Below are positions 8,198 through 16,423 of a DNA stretch of 27,708 nt, one piece after another. Origin of the DNA: an uncultured Clostridia bacterium. Its GTDB lineage: Bacteria > Bacillota > Clostridia > TANB77 > CAG-508. Position numbers and translations under genes: made by a program. Within the stretch, counting starts at the first letter, position 1, and each line of letters opens with the position of its first letter. The notes beneath the pieces were generated by a model. The model searched no databases, was not told the origin of the DNA, and saw only the letters and a program-made list of their open reading frames with translations. The stretch is from NCBI GenBank assembly GCA_948919095.1, contig CAQYCU010000007.1, forward strand, positions 23,017-50,724, given 5' to 3'.

Positions 8198-8662
8198 ATG
8201 GAATTGGTGAAAAATATATTTTTTAATACTGACAAATTAATTGAAAATGCTACTGTTAAAATCTCATATACTGGGGTATTTTTTCAAAATGATTGTGATA
8301 AAGTTTTTGTGCATTATGGTTTTGGCAATTCTTGGGACAATCTAGGTGAAATTGAAATGAGTAAAACTGAGCTTGGTTTTCAAGCTGAGATTTTTCTTTC
8401 CAGTTCGGAGCCTTTGAATTTATGCTTTAGAAACGATAAAGATGATTGGGATAATAACAATTCTAATAATTATTCTTTTAATATTGAGCCTATTCCTACA
8501 CAACTTATGGTTATTGATGAGAATCCGCTTACATACCCTCGTAAGCTTAGAAAAACTTACTTGTGGAGTAAAAAGATTAAACTTGCTATATACAAAGTTA
8601 TTAAATATTTCCCTAAGTTGATTTCTGGTAATTATACTAGAAAAAGAGAGAGCGAAAATTAG
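8198..8662 (+). CDS. Intracellular carbohydrate-binding protein (CBM25/53-like)
   Basis: A 154-aa protein with one starch-binding module of the CBM25/CBM53 type at about 15-97. It has the hallmark VHYGFGNSWDNLGEIEM (38-54), then the aromatic and asparagine-rich loop RNDKDDWDNNNSNNYSF (78-94). There is no signal peptide or membrane segment, so it should act inside the cell, perhaps on glycogen or another storage glucan. The tail (about 118-154) is strongly basic and of unknown role. AGGAG precedes the ATG by seven bases. It has its own promoter and terminator, so it is not in an operon with the regulator upstream. The domain call is solid; the ligand is inferred from the family. Confidence 0.82.
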   Translation: MELVKNIFFNTDKLIENATVKISYTGVFFQNDCDKVFVHYGFGNSWDNLGEIEMSKTELGFQAEIFLSSSEPLNLCFRNDKDDWDNNNSNNYSFNIEPIPTQLMVIDENPLTYPRKLRKTYLWSKKIKLAIYKVIKYFPKLISGNYTRKRESEN

Positions 8663-8677
8663 TTGTTTTTGTATATC

Positions 8678-8709
8678 AAAAGAAGATACCTTTATAGGTA
8701 TCTTCTTTT
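8678..8709 (+). terminator. Rho-independent terminator of the CBM25 gene
   Basis: Thirteen-base perfect arms (AAAAGAAGATACC at 8678-8690 and GGTATCTTCTTTT at 8697-8709) with a six-base loop and a T-rich exit. Confidence 0.9.
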
Positions 8710-8774
8710 ATTATATAAGTGTTTTTCTTTTTATTTATACTAATTTCTACTTTGCTATATTTTTAAACAAAAAA

Positions 8775-8819
8775 ATAAAAGCCTATAACAATGACATCCC
8801 CAAAGTTAAAGACCTTTAT
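8775..8819 (-). terminator. Probable terminator of the tRNA transcript
   Basis: On the minus strand a nine-base stem, including two G-U pairs, can form between 8811-8819 and 8775-8783. It is followed by a run of T residues (complement of 8769-8775). The stem is weak, but its position just after the last tRNA fits. Confidence 0.45.
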
Positions 8820-8822
8820 AAG

Positions 8823-8897
8823 TGGTGACCCCAACGGGAATCGAACCCATGTCTCCGCCGTGAAAGGGCGATGTCTTAACCGCTTGACCATGGGGCC
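8823..8897 (-). tRNA. tRNA-Glu (anticodon UUC)
   Basis: A cloverleaf can be drawn: acceptor GGCCCCA pairs with TGGGGTC (one G-U pair), the anticodon loop reads CTTTCAC with anticodon TTC, and the T-loop is GGTTCGATTCC. The discriminator is A and CCA is encoded (complement of 8823-8825). It is the last of three tRNAs read leftward. Confidence 0.95.
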
Positions 8898-8911
8898 ACA
8901 TATAATAAAAA

Positions 8912-8987
8912 TGGTGAGCCATCGGGGAATCGAACCCCGGACAACTTGATTAAAAGTCAAGTGCTCTACCAACTGAGCTAATGACTC
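8912..8987 (-). tRNA. tRNA-Lys (anticodon UUU)
   Basis: Acceptor GAGTCAT pairs with ATGGCTC, the anticodon stem CTTGA encloses CTTTTAA with anticodon TTT, and the T-arm is GGGGTTCGATTCCCC. The discriminator is A with encoded CCA at 8912-8914. It lies 14 bases from tRNA-Glu. Confidence 0.96.
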
Positions 8988-9022
8988 ATTTTAAAAAACA
9001 GTTGGCTGCTTTATAAAATAAA

Positions 9023-9098
<76 letters not shown>

Positions 9099-9136
9099 AT
9101 CATATTATTGTGTATCAAATGTTGAACACATTTAAC

Positions 9137-9165
9137 ATTGTACAACATTTAAATTGAAAAGTCAA
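9137..9165 (-). promoter_or_regulatory. Promoter of the tRNA cluster
   Basis: On the minus strand TTGACT (9160-9165) and TACAAT (9137-9142) are separated by 17 bases, about 40 bases before tRNA-Thr. It would drive Thr, Lys and Glu tRNAs as one transcript. Confidence 0.8.
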
Positions 9166-9261
9166 CTGTTTTTTGTAAATTTTTTTACTAATTATCTACT
9201 TTTTGTGATATTGTATTATATTTATTCTCCCTTCATTTAATTTTATACTTAATTTTATGCG

Positions 9262-9298
9262 AAAACAAGGTCGTAATTAGTTATTACTTCCTCGTTTT
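9262..9298 (-). terminator. Hairpin downstream of valS
   Basis: Outer arms AAAACAAGG and CCTCGTTTT, and inner arms GTAAT and ATTAC, form a long imperfect hairpin just past the valS stop. The T-run is clearer on the plus strand than in the valS direction, so termination strength for valS is uncertain. Confidence 0.6.
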
Positions 9299-9306
9299 TT
9301 ATGGTT

Positions 9307-11727
9307 TTATTCTGTTTCTTCTTTTTCTAGTTCTATTTTCTTTACTTCATATCCATCTTCTTTGTCTTCAATCTTTAGATTTTTTATAAATAATGTTGCT
9401 TTGAAGTCTTTTTGTGCTTTTTCTATTGCGTCTTTTAGGTTTTTATTTACTGCTATTTCTAGATTTTTTATTGGAGTTTTTAGAGATACATTATTGTTTG
9501 TTTTTTCTCCTCTTGCTTGGCTAATGATTTCTATCATCTGGTCACCGTATTTTATTTCGTCTTCAAAATTGTAGTTTAGTGGTTCTATTTCAGTTGTATG
9601 AATTGATTTATTATTGTGATATAGTTCCTGGAATATTTCTTCTGTTATGAATGGGAAGTATATACTGAAGTCTTGTAGTAATTTGTATAATAATATATAT
9701 ACTGTTTTTTGTCCACTATAACGTGCTTCTTCTCCAAATTCTTCTGGTCTGTATAGTCTGTGTTTTACTATTTCTACATAGTTGTCGCAAAATTCCCAAA
9801 AGAATTTTTCTAGTACATTTAATGCTAAGCCTATTTCATATTCTTCTAGATAATTAATAAATTGTTTTTCCATGTTTTGGAAGCGTCCTAGTATCCATTT
9901 GTCAACATATTCGAAGTTTGTTAATTCTTTGTCTTTATAGTCTTGTAAATGCATTTCGACAAATTTCGATACATTCCATATTTTATTGACTAATTTTTTG
10001 CCTCGTAATAGGGTTTCGTCACTGAATACTATATCTGTTCCAAGTCGTCCTGTTCCTGCCCAATATCTAATTACGTCTGCTGAGTATTGATTTATTAAGT
10101 CTATTGGTTCATGTTTGCTGTTTCCTTTGCTTTTGCTTATTTTTTCACCTTTGCCTGCCATTACAAATCCTGAAATCATTACGTTGTCCCATGGTCTTTG
10201 TCCAAAGTGGTAAAATGATTTTACTATTGTGTAGAAGTCCCAGGTTCTAATAATTTCACTTGCATTTGTTCTTAAACTCATCGGTTTTAGTATATCTTCA
10301 AAGTTTTCTTCTTCGTCATACCTCATGTTTATTAGTGGTGTTACTGATGAGGTTGCCCAAGTGTCCATTACGTCTGTTTCTGGTATAAATTCTGTGCATC
10401 CACATTTATGACATTTTTCGACATTTGGGTTGTCCACCAATGGATTTACTGGTAAGTCTTTTTTATCTGCAAATACTGGCTCTCCACACTTTTTACAATA
10501 CCATACTGGGAATGGTACTCCAAAGTATCTTTGACGTGATATACACCAATCCCAAGCTATGTTGTTTACCCATTCGTCATATCTAGCATGCATATATGAT
10601 GGGTGCCATTTTATTTCGTTTCCTATTTTTATGAAGTCTTCTTTATGGCTCATTGTATCGATAAACCATTGTTTCATTACTGCATATTCAACTTCTTTTC
10701 CACATCTTTCGTGTGTTTGTACTTCGTGTTCTATATCTTCTATTTTTACTACATATCCGCCTGCTTTCAAGTCTTCTATTATTTGTTTTCTTGCTTCTTT
10801 AATTTTTAGTCCTGCATATTTTGGTACGTTTTCTGCTATTCTTCCATTTGTTGTTAAAATATTTTTTAGTGGCAAGTTGTATTTTTTCCACCATTCTATA
10901 TCTGTTTGGTCTCCAAATGTACAGCACATTACTGCTCCTGTTCCTTTTTCTATGTCTACTTTTTCGTCTGCCATTATTGGTACTTCTATGTCTAGTACTG
11001 GGATATGTGCTGTTTTTCCTATTAATGATTTATGTTTTTCATCTTCAGGATTTACAAATACGCATACTATTGCTGGTATTAACTCTGGTCTTGTTGTTGC
11101 TATTGTAAATTCTTGTCCATCTTCTACTGTTATGAAATTTATGTAGTTAAATGTCGATTTTATTGTTTTTGTTTCTAGTTCTGCCTGTGCTATTGATGTT
11201 AAACATTCATTGCACCATAGTGCTGGGCTTTCTTTGTGATAGCAATGTCCTTTTTCTACTAAGTCTACGAATGATTTTTGACTTATTTTTATTGTTGATG
11301 GGCTTACTGTTTTATAGTGTATTCCCCAATCTGTGCTTACTCCCATTTTGCTAAATAGATTTTGGAAGTCTTCTTCGTATTTGTCAGTTGTTTCATAACA
11401 TAGTTTTGAAAATGCTTCTCTTCCTATTTCGTGTGCTCTTTTGCCCTGCTCTTTTTCTACTAGTCTTTCGCTTGGAAGTCCATTGTCATCAAATCCAAAT
11501 GGGTAAAATATATTGTACCCTCTTAGGCGTTTATATCTTGCTAACATTTCTGTTTGTGAGTATGAGAAAATATGTCCTATATGTATTTTTCCATTTACTG
11601 TTGGTGGTGGTGTATCAATTGAATATACTTTTCTTCCATCTCTTTTGAATTCATATATTTTGTTTTCTTTCCAATAGTTTAGCCATTTTTCTTCTTTTTC
11701 ACTTGCATTATATTTTTTATCTAACAT
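9307..11727 (-). CDS. valS: Valine--tRNA ligase, type 2 (archaeal/Rickettsia-like form)
   Basis: Charges tRNA-Val with valine and proofreads threonine. Class I signatures are HIGH (49-52) and KISKS (529-533). The CP1 editing domain lies at about 195-345 and includes ATTRPE (210-215). Cysteine pairs at 172/175 and 411/414 with 439/442 form probable zinc sites. The anticodon-binding helical domain is at about 630-740. The segments PPPTVNGKIHIGHIFSYSQ and FDDNGLPSERLVEKEQGK match the ValS type 2 branch found in archaea and Rickettsiales, rather than the usual Firmicutes type of about 880 aa; at 806 aa it is also shorter. It has its own promoter and a leader of only about 33 nt, too short for a T-box. 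The start is ATG 11727 with GAAGGA upstream. Confidence 0.95.
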   Translation of the reverse strand: MLDKKYNASEKEEKWLNYWKENKIYEFKRDGRKVYSIDTPPPTVNGKIHIGHIFSYSQTEMLARYKRLRGYNIFYPFGFDDNGLPSERLVEKEQGKRAHEIGREAFSKLCYETTDKYEEDFQNLFSKMGVSTDWGIHYKTVSPSTIKISQKSFVDLVEKGHCYHKESPALWCNECLTSIAQAELETKTIKSTFNYINFITVEDGQEFTIATTRPELIPAIVCVFVNPEDEKHKSLIGKTAHIPVLDIEVPIMADEKVDIEKGTGAVMCCTFGDQTDIEWWKKYNLPLKNILTTNGRIAENVPKYAGLKIKEARKQIIEDLKAGGYVVKIEDIEHEVQTHERCGKEVEYAVMKQWFIDTMSHKEDFIKIGNEIKWHPSYMHARYDEWVNNIAWDWCISRQRYFGVPFPVWYCKKCGEPVFADKKDLPVNPLVDNPNVEKCHKCGCTEFIPETDVMDTWATSSVTPLINMRYDEEENFEDILKPMSLRTNASEIIRTWDFYTIVKSFYHFGQRPWDNVMISGFVMAGKGEKISKSKGNSKHEPIDLINQYSADVIRYWAGTGRLGTDIVFSDETLLRGKKLVNKIWNVSKFVEMHLQDYKDKELTNFEYVDKWILGRFQNMEKQFINYLEEYEIGLALNVLEKFFWEFCDNYVEIVKHRLYRPEEFGEEARYSGQKTVYILLYKLLQDFSIYFPFITEEIFQELYHNNKSIHTTEIEPLNYNFEDEIKYGDQMIEIISQARGEKTNNNVSLKTPIKNLEIAVNKNLKDAIEKAQKDFKATLFIKNLKIEDKEDGYEVKKIELEKEETE

Positions 11728-11766
11728 GTTTTCAACTTCCTTCTTTTTATTTTTTTGCTAGGTATG

Positions 11767-11795
11767 ATTATATAATTTTTTTGCCCATTTGTAAA
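11767..11795 (-). promoter_or_regulatory. Sigma-A promoter of valS
   Basis: On the minus strand TTTACA (11790-11795) and TATAAT (11767-11772) are 17 bases apart. The start of transcription would fall near 11760, about 33 bases before the ATG. Confidence 0.8.
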
Positions 11796-11854
11796 GGAGT
11801 TACTTAGAATTTATGTGATTATATATCGTTAGAAATTGTATTTAATTTCCTATT

Positions 11855-12583
11855 TTATAATTTCATTCTAATTCTTTTTACATAGTCTAGCATTTTCTCA
11901 AAATTTTCGAATTGATATTGTGATAGTTGGTTAATTTTTTCTCTATCACAGTCTGAGTATTTATCATACATTACTGCTACTTCTATATTGGCGTTATTTG
12001 CCGCTTCTACTCCTATTAAAGAGTCTTCTACAATTAAACATTCCTCTGGCTTTATATTTAGTTCTTTTAAAATTTTATAGTGTACTTCTGGATTTGGCTT
12101 TAACTCTTTGACTGCTCCTTTTGAATATATAACAGAAAATGTTTCTTCAAGATTTGCTTTATTTATTATATTGGTGTTGTATTTTTTATATATTTCTATT
12201 GTATGGTCGTTTGTTGTGCTTGCAATAGCTAATATATAGCCTTTTTCTTTTAAATATTTTAATACTTTTTCTGCATTTGGCTTGTAGTCTATTATATTTT
12301 TTAAATAATTATCTGCTATTTCGTATCTTAGTTCTTTTATTTCTTCTTTCGGTATATTTGATTCATATTTTTCTTTTAGAAATCCACAGTATTCTAAATA
12401 TGCATCTTCACTTTTGCTATATTCTTTTAACTTAGTGTCCCTTTGTTTTCCTATATCTATCTCGTCTAGTTCCTTGTTTCCTATTTTTTTTATTAATTGT
12501 ACATCAATCTCATTCCATATTCCAACTGAGTCAATAAGTGTTCCATCCATATCAAATATAATTAATTTTTTGTTTTTTAGCAT
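11855..12583 (-). CDS. HAD-superfamily phosphatase (subfamily IA)
   Basis: A 242-aa cytosolic hydrolase of the haloacid dehalogenase type. Motif I is FDMDGTLIDS (10-19), with the nucleophile and acid aspartates in DMDGT. A helical cap follows (about 20-95). Motif II is IASTTND, motif III is the lysine in KPNPE, and motif IV is IVEDSLIGVEAA. This is the beta-phosphoglucomutase-like/phosphoglycolate phosphatase-like group, and the substrate cannot be read from sequence. AAGGAG lies five bases before the ATG. It lies upstream of valS on the same strand, but valS has its own promoter, so they need not be co-transcribed. Confidence 0.92.
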   Translation of the reverse strand: MLKNKKLIIFDMDGTLIDSVGIWNEIDVQLIKKIGNKELDEIDIGKQRDTKLKEYSKSEDAYLEYCGFLKEKYESNIPKEEIKELRYEIADNYLKNIIDYKPNAEKVLKYLKEKGYILAIASTTNDHTIEIYKKYNTNIINKANLEETFSVIYSKGAVKELKPNPEVHYKILKELNIKPEECLIVEDSLIGVEAANNANIEVAVMYDKYSDCDREKINQLSQYQFENFEKMLDYVKRIRMKL

Positions 12584-12662
12584 AGTCTCTCCTTGTTTCC
12601 ATCTTAATTTTTAACTATACTATATCATAACAATGTGAAAAAAGAAAGTCTTTAAGTTAATA

Positions 12663-12691
12663 TTGACATTGTTTTAAAACTATTATATATT
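12663..12691 (+). promoter_or_regulatory. Sigma-A promoter of the SDR gene
   Basis: TTGACA (12663-12668) and TATATT (12686-12691) are separated by 17 bases, about 40 bases upstream of the ATG. Confidence 0.75.
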
Positions 12692-12732
12692 GTTTTTATT
12701 ATTTAAATCGCTTTAATATAAGGAGTTTGATT

Positions 12733-13446
12733 ATGAAAAAAGTTATTATAGTTACTGGTGCTTCTCGTGGAATTGGTAGAGCTATTGCTGAAGAGTTGTC
12801 AAGGGATAATATTGTTGTTGCAAATTATAATAAATCATATGATATGGCTAAGTCTTTAAGTGAAACTAGTGAAAATATTGATATTTTTAAAGCTGATGTT
12901 TCTAATAGAATGGAAGTTAAATCATTAGTTAATTATGTGCTTGATAAATATGGAAAAGTTGATGTATTAGTTAATAATGCTGGAATCGCTCAAGAGAAGC
13001 TTTTTCAAGATATTACTGATGATGATTGGGATAACGTTATTAAGTCTAATTTATATTCTGTTTTTTGTACTATACAGGAAGTTGTTCCTAATATGATTTC
13101 TAATAAGTCTGGATGCATTATTAATATTTCTTCTTGTTATAGTGTTTATGGTGGTCCTTTTGCTGTGGCTTATTCTGCTTCTAAAGCGGGAATTGATGGT
13201 ATTACTAAGTCACTTGCTAAGGAGCTTGCACCTTCTCACATTAGAGTTAATTCTATTGCGCCTGGTGCTATAAATACTGATATGAATGCTGGTTTAACCT
13301 CTAATGATATTGAAGAGCTTAATAGCGAAATTCCTTTAGGTCGCTTGGGCGAAGGTGCTGATATTGCAAGATGTGTTAGATGGCTTGTCAAAGATAATTA
13401 TACTACTGGGCAAATTATCTCAGTTGATGGTGGCTGGACTGTATAA
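12733..13446 (+). CDS. Short-chain dehydrogenase/reductase, FabG/YmfI-like
   Basis: A 237-aa NAD(P)H-dependent reductase. The Rossmann start TGASRGIG (8-15), the NNAG motif, the catalytic serine in INISS and the YSASK motif are all present, and the C-terminus ends in VDGGWTV as in the classical SDR family. The run GIAQEKLFQDITDDDWD, and APGAINTDMNAGL later, resemble the clostridial FabG-like group often named YmfI, associated with elongation factor P 5-aminopentanone reduction; a fatty-acid FabG role is the alternative. No fatty-acid synthesis genes are adjacent, which argues mildly against a dedicated FabG. The start is ATG 12733, with AGGAG seven bases upstream. It has its own promoter and terminator. 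Confidence 0.9.
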   Translation: MKKVIIVTGASRGIGRAIAEELSRDNIVVANYNKSYDMAKSLSETSENIDIFKADVSNRMEVKSLVNYVLDKYGKVDVLVNNAGIAQEKLFQDITDDDWDNVIKSNLYSVFCTIQEVVPNMISNKSGCIINISSCYSVYGGPFAVAYSASKAGIDGITKSLAKELAPSHIRVNSIAPGAINTDMNAGLTSNDIEELNSEIPLGRLGEGADIARCVRWLVKDNYTTGQIISVDGGWTV

Positions 13447-13479
13447 TTTTTGAATATTTGTATTAAACTATAATTATAA

Positions 13480-13522
13480 AAATGTCATTAAAATACCAAT
13501 TTAAAATATTTTAATGACATTT
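13480..13522. terminator. Bidirectional terminator between SDR and DUF1858 genes
   Basis: Sixteen-base perfect arms (13480-13495 and 13507-13522, AAATGTCATTAAAATA and its complement) with an 11-base loop and T-rich exits on both strands. The flanking genes converge. Confidence 0.92.
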
Positions 13523-13525
13523 ATT

Positions 13526-13714
13526 TTATTCTTTATTTAATGCTTCTACTACTTCTTCTACATCTATTCCATGTACTTCACATGCCTCTGCTAGAGTTTC
13601 TGCTTGTGATGCTGGACATCCTAGACAGTGCATTCCTATGCTTAATAGTATGTCTGCTTTTTCTGGTGCAATTTCTAGTATTTCTCCTATCTTTGTATCT
13701 TTATTAAACTTCAT
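13526..13714 (-). CDS. DUF1858 / redox-disulfide CxxC small protein
   Basis: A 62-aa cytosolic protein of the DUF1858 family, also described as a hybrid-cluster-protein-associated redox disulfide domain. The diagnostic core is IGMHCLGCPASQAETL, with a CxxC pair, followed by EACEVHGIDVEEVVEALN. No hybrid cluster protein gene is in the window. I chose the inner ATG at 13714 because AAAGGA lies eight bases upstream; the longer frame begins before that site. The function in the cell is unknown; a thiol-redox or metal-binding role is inferred from the cysteines. Confidence 0.85.
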   Translation of the reverse strand: MKFNKDTKIGEILEIAPEKADILLSIGMHCLGCPASQAETLAEACEVHGIDVEEVVEALNKE

Positions 13715-13983
13715 TTTTAATTCCTTTCTAAGGCTTTTATTGTACATGATTTATTATAATTAGCCTTTTCTTTTTGGATATTGTTATTCTATCATATCTT
13801 ACTGTGTTTTAATTAAAGCATTTATTTTCTATTTTGTCAAGATTTTATTGTTTTATGTGATTTTTACTCTTTACTTTGTCTAAATCTTATTATTTTATAC
13901 TTTTTATTTATTCTCATTTTATGCGGAGTTTCGAGCATTTTTATTATTTTAAAATAAAAATTTAAAAATTTTTCCAAAAAGTA
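13715..13983. other. AT-rich intergenic region
   Basis: Gap between the DUF1858 start and the promoter of the secretion-like cluster. It holds a near-palindrome of T, A and short AT runs (about 13938-13960) just upstream of that promoter. I see no further gene or RNA. Confidence 0.5.
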
Positions 13984-14012
13984 TAGACAAATTTATTTTT
14001 TTGGTATATAAT
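13984..14012 (+). promoter_or_regulatory. Promoter of the type IV secretion-like cluster
   Basis: TAGACA (13984-13989) and TATAAT (14007-14012) are separated by 17 bases. GGAAGGAG follows at 14023-14030, so the leader is very short. This is the only clear promoter before the VirD4-like gene. Confidence 0.75.
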
Positions 14013-14037
14013 GCCAAATATTGGAAGGAGTGATATT

Positions 14038-14187
14038 ATTTATTTACTTGATTTATTTTTTATAGTTTTAATTTTTAACTCTTTTGTTGTTTCATATTTC
14101 CTTTATTGCTTTTTTCAAAGGATTGTATTTCATAACGTTCAAGATGCAAAGTTAAAATTAAAACTCAAAAATGAAATTAATTTGTAG
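14038..14187 (+). CDS. Small membrane peptide, apparent ATT start
   Basis: An open frame of 49 codons preceded by an excellent GGAAGGAG site (14023-14030). Residues about 3-28 are one strongly hydrophobic helix; the tail is charged (KLKLKLKNE). There is no ATG, GTG or TTG within normal distance of the ribosome binding site: ATT codons lie 4 and 7 bases after it, and I place the start at the second. It lies between the cluster promoter and the VirD4-like gene, 116 bases upstream of that gene's start. I recognise no family. If the ATT start is wrong, this may be a non-coding leader; the good ribosome binding site and clean helix argue against that. Confidence 0.55.
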   Translation: MYLLDLFFIVLIFNSFVVSYFLYCFFQRIVFHNVQDAKLKLKLKNEINL

Positions 14188-14303
14188 ATTTGATGATTTT
14201 AAGTGTTGAAATTTGTCTTTCTTTTATATTCAAGATTTATTTTATATCTAACTATATTGAATACTACATTTTGATTTCAAATACTAGAAAAGGAGGTTTT
14301 ATT

Positions 14304-15989
14304 ATTAAATTAAGAAATATCGCAGTTTTATTTTTTACAACTATTATTGCAGCTTTTTCTTTACTGTTATTTCGATTAATTTTATTTTCAAATCGTTTAA
14401 ATGTTAAAAGTAATTTTGAAATTTTTAATCTTATTGTTACCAATGATAAATTATGGATATGTACTAAATATTTATTTGTGATTTTATTGATTTTTTCTAA
14501 TCTAATAATTTTTAATTTTATATTTTCATTTCTATCAAATATAAAGAAAAATTTTAATTATAAGACCCCTGATTTTGGATTATTGATTGGAAAAGATTCT
14601 TTTAATAATGATATTTATATCCCAGAAAAAAGTTTATATCAAAATATTTTGATTACAGGATCTATTGGTTCTGGAAAGACCGCTTCTGCTATGTATCCTT
14701 TTACTAAACAACTCATTAATTATAAGTACAATATGCCTTCTCAAAAGCTTGGTTTCTTAATTCTTGACGTTAAAGGAAATTATTATAAAAAAGTTTTAGA
14801 ATTTGCAAATATTTTTAATAGAGTTGATGATGTAATTGTTCTTGGGCTTAATGGTAATTATAAATATAATCCTTTGGACAAACCTGATATTAAATCGTCT
14901 GTTTTGGCTAATAGAATTAAGTCTATATTGCTTTTGTTTTCGCCTAATAACTCAGAAAGTTATTGGCTTGATAAGGTTGAGCAAATTTTAGAATGTTTTA
15001 TTGACTTTTGCAGAATTTATAATGATGGCTATGTTTCATTTGATGAATTACATAAACTTACTGTTAGTTATGATTACTATATTGAAAAATTACATAGCGT
15101 TAGATTGCTTTTTAATTCTGGAAATTTATCACATGATAATTGTTTTTTGCTACATCATCTCATAACTTTTTTAGAAAGTGATTATTTCAGTTTAGATAAC
15201 AGAACACATAATTTAATAAAATCTGAGATTACAAGAATTACTAATTGTTTTGTTTCTGATTATGATATTAAACGTGTTTTTTGTCCTACAAAAGATGAGG
15301 AAAATTTTTATGGTTTTAATGATGTTATTGAAAATGGTAAAATTGTTGTTTTAAATATGAATATTGCTGAATATAGGAATTTGTCAAAAATAATGTCTGC
15401 ATATTTAAAGCTTGATTTTCAGACTGAGGTACTAAGACGTCTTGCTTACTCTTCTACTAATTTTGTGAGGCCTGTTTGCTTTATCTCGGATGAATATCAA
15501 GAGTATGTCACTTCTTCTGATGCAGATTTTTATTCGCAAAGTAGAGAGGCTAAATGTATTAATATTGTTTCTACTCAAAGTTATACTTCTATTTTGAATG
15601 CTTTGAATAATCAAAATGCTACTAAAGTTATTATTCAAAATTTGATTAATAAGCTATGGTTTAGAACTGATGATAAGTTTACTATTGATGATGTTATAAA
15701 TCAAGTTGGGAAGGAGGATAAAAAGAGGCTTTCTAAGACTTTTTCTGAAAATTCTAGAAGTAATAATTTTGATAGATTTTCAGGACAGTTTATGTCTGTT
15801 GGTAGTTCGTTATCAACTAGTATTAATTCGTCAATTCAACATGATTTTGTATATGATTCTAACTTTTTTACGCAAGATTTAGAGACTTTTTCGTGTCTGG
15901 CATTTTTATCAAATGGAAGTTCAATTATGAAACCTATTAAGTTAAAGATGATGCCCTACTTTGAGAGTGATAATTCTAGAAAGGATTAA
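14304..15989 (+). CDS. VirD4/TraD-like type IV coupling ATPase
   Basis: Membrane-anchored ATPase of the coupling-protein class that brings DNA or protein to a type IV secretion channel. Numbered from ATT 14304, it has 561 residues: transmembrane helices at about 5-29 and 55-77, Walker A GSIGSGKT (119-126) and Walker B CFISDEYQE (392-400). A TraM-recognition-like stretch follows (SREAKCINIVSTQSYTSI). The upstream frame stays open to 14190, but AGGAGG at 14291-14296 lies 4 and 7 bases before two ATT codons, with no ATG/GTG/TTG there, and the hydrophobic helix begins right after. The next gene starts five bases after the stop. Neither VirB4 nor a relaxase is nearby. The family call is firm; the substrate is unknown. 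Confidence 0.85.
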   Translation: MKLRNIAVLFFTTIIAAFSLLLFRLILFSNRLNVKSNFEIFNLIVTNDKLWICTKYLFVILLIFSNLIIFNFIFSFLSNIKKNFNYKTPDFGLLIGKDSFNNDIYIPEKSLYQNILITGSIGSGKTASAMYPFTKQLINYKYNMPSQKLGFLILDVKGNYYKKVLEFANIFNRVDDVIVLGLNGNYKYNPLDKPDIKSSVLANRIKSILLLFSPNNSESYWLDKVEQILECFIDFCRIYNDGYVSFDELHKLTVSYDYYIEKLHSVRLLFNSGNLSHDNCFLLHHLITFLESDYFSLDNRTHNLIKSEITRITNCFVSDYDIKRVFCPTKDEENFYGFNDVIENGKIVVLNMNIAEYRNLSKIMSAYLKLDFQTEVLRRLAYSSTNFVRPVCFISDEYQEYVTSSDADFYSQSREAKCINIVSTQSYTSILNALNNQNATKVIIQNLINKLWFRTDDKFTIDDVINQVGKEDKKRLSKTFSENSRSNNFDRFSGQFMSVGSSLSTSINSSIQHDFVYDSNFFTQDLETFSCLAFLSNGSSIMKPIKLKMMPYFESDNSRKD

Positions 15990-15993
15990 ATTT

Positions 15994-16323
15994 ATGAAAA
16001 AAAGTAATTTTTATGTATTAATTGTTGTGATTTTAGTTATGTTTTTTGTTTTCTTTACGGCATCTAATTCGTATGCAGCAACTCCAAAATTGATTAATAA
16101 GCTTTCTTCTGCCTTTGATGATATTGAAAAATGGCTTATTAAACTTTCAACTCCTGCAACCGCTGTTGCTGTTGGGGTTGGTCTATTTATGAAAAAGTTT
16201 AGTTTTGGAGATGAAGAACGAATTCGTAGTGCTAAAAAAATTATAAGAGGTTCTCTAGTTGCTTATGGAATACTTTTGGCTTTAGATTTAATTCTTGCTG
16301 CAATTAAGTCTTTAGTAGGATAA
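15994..16323 (+). CDS. VirB2/TrbC-like pilin subunit
   Basis: A 109-aa secreted/membrane protein. A signal peptide (about 1-28) has a lysine-rich start, a long hydrophobic core and a probable cleavage site after SYA. The mature part has two hydrophobic helices: about 55-68 (ATAVAVGVGLFM) and about 84-108 (GSLVAYGILLALDLILAA), separated by a basic loop with KKIIRG. That is the layout of VirB2/TrbC pilins. The start is ATG 15994, with AAAGGA inside the end of the VirD4 gene; the longer frame overlaps that gene without support. Tight linkage suggests translational coupling. Confidence 0.75.
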   Translation: MKKSNFYVLIVVILVMFFVFFTASNSYAATPKLINKLSSAFDDIEKWLIKLSTPATAVAVGVGLFMKKFSFGDEERIRSAKKIIRGSLVAYGILLALDLILAAIKSLVG

Positions 16324-16423
16324 TTTTCTATGTTTATGGTATTATGATTCATCTTGGTGTAAATTGTGAAAACTATTGTGTTTATTAATCTTAACTTTAA
16401 GAAGCTTTAGATTGGAGGGATTT

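Noticed and set aside
8763..8972. A 69-aa minus-strand open frame over the tRNA genes
   Set aside because: It runs through tRNA-Glu and most of tRNA-Lys; the translated text is just tRNA sequence, a known false ORF.
11728..11854. T-box riboswitch upstream of valS
   Set aside because: The promoter lies only about 33 nt before the start codon, with no room for a T-box and no AGGGTGG-type T-box core seen.
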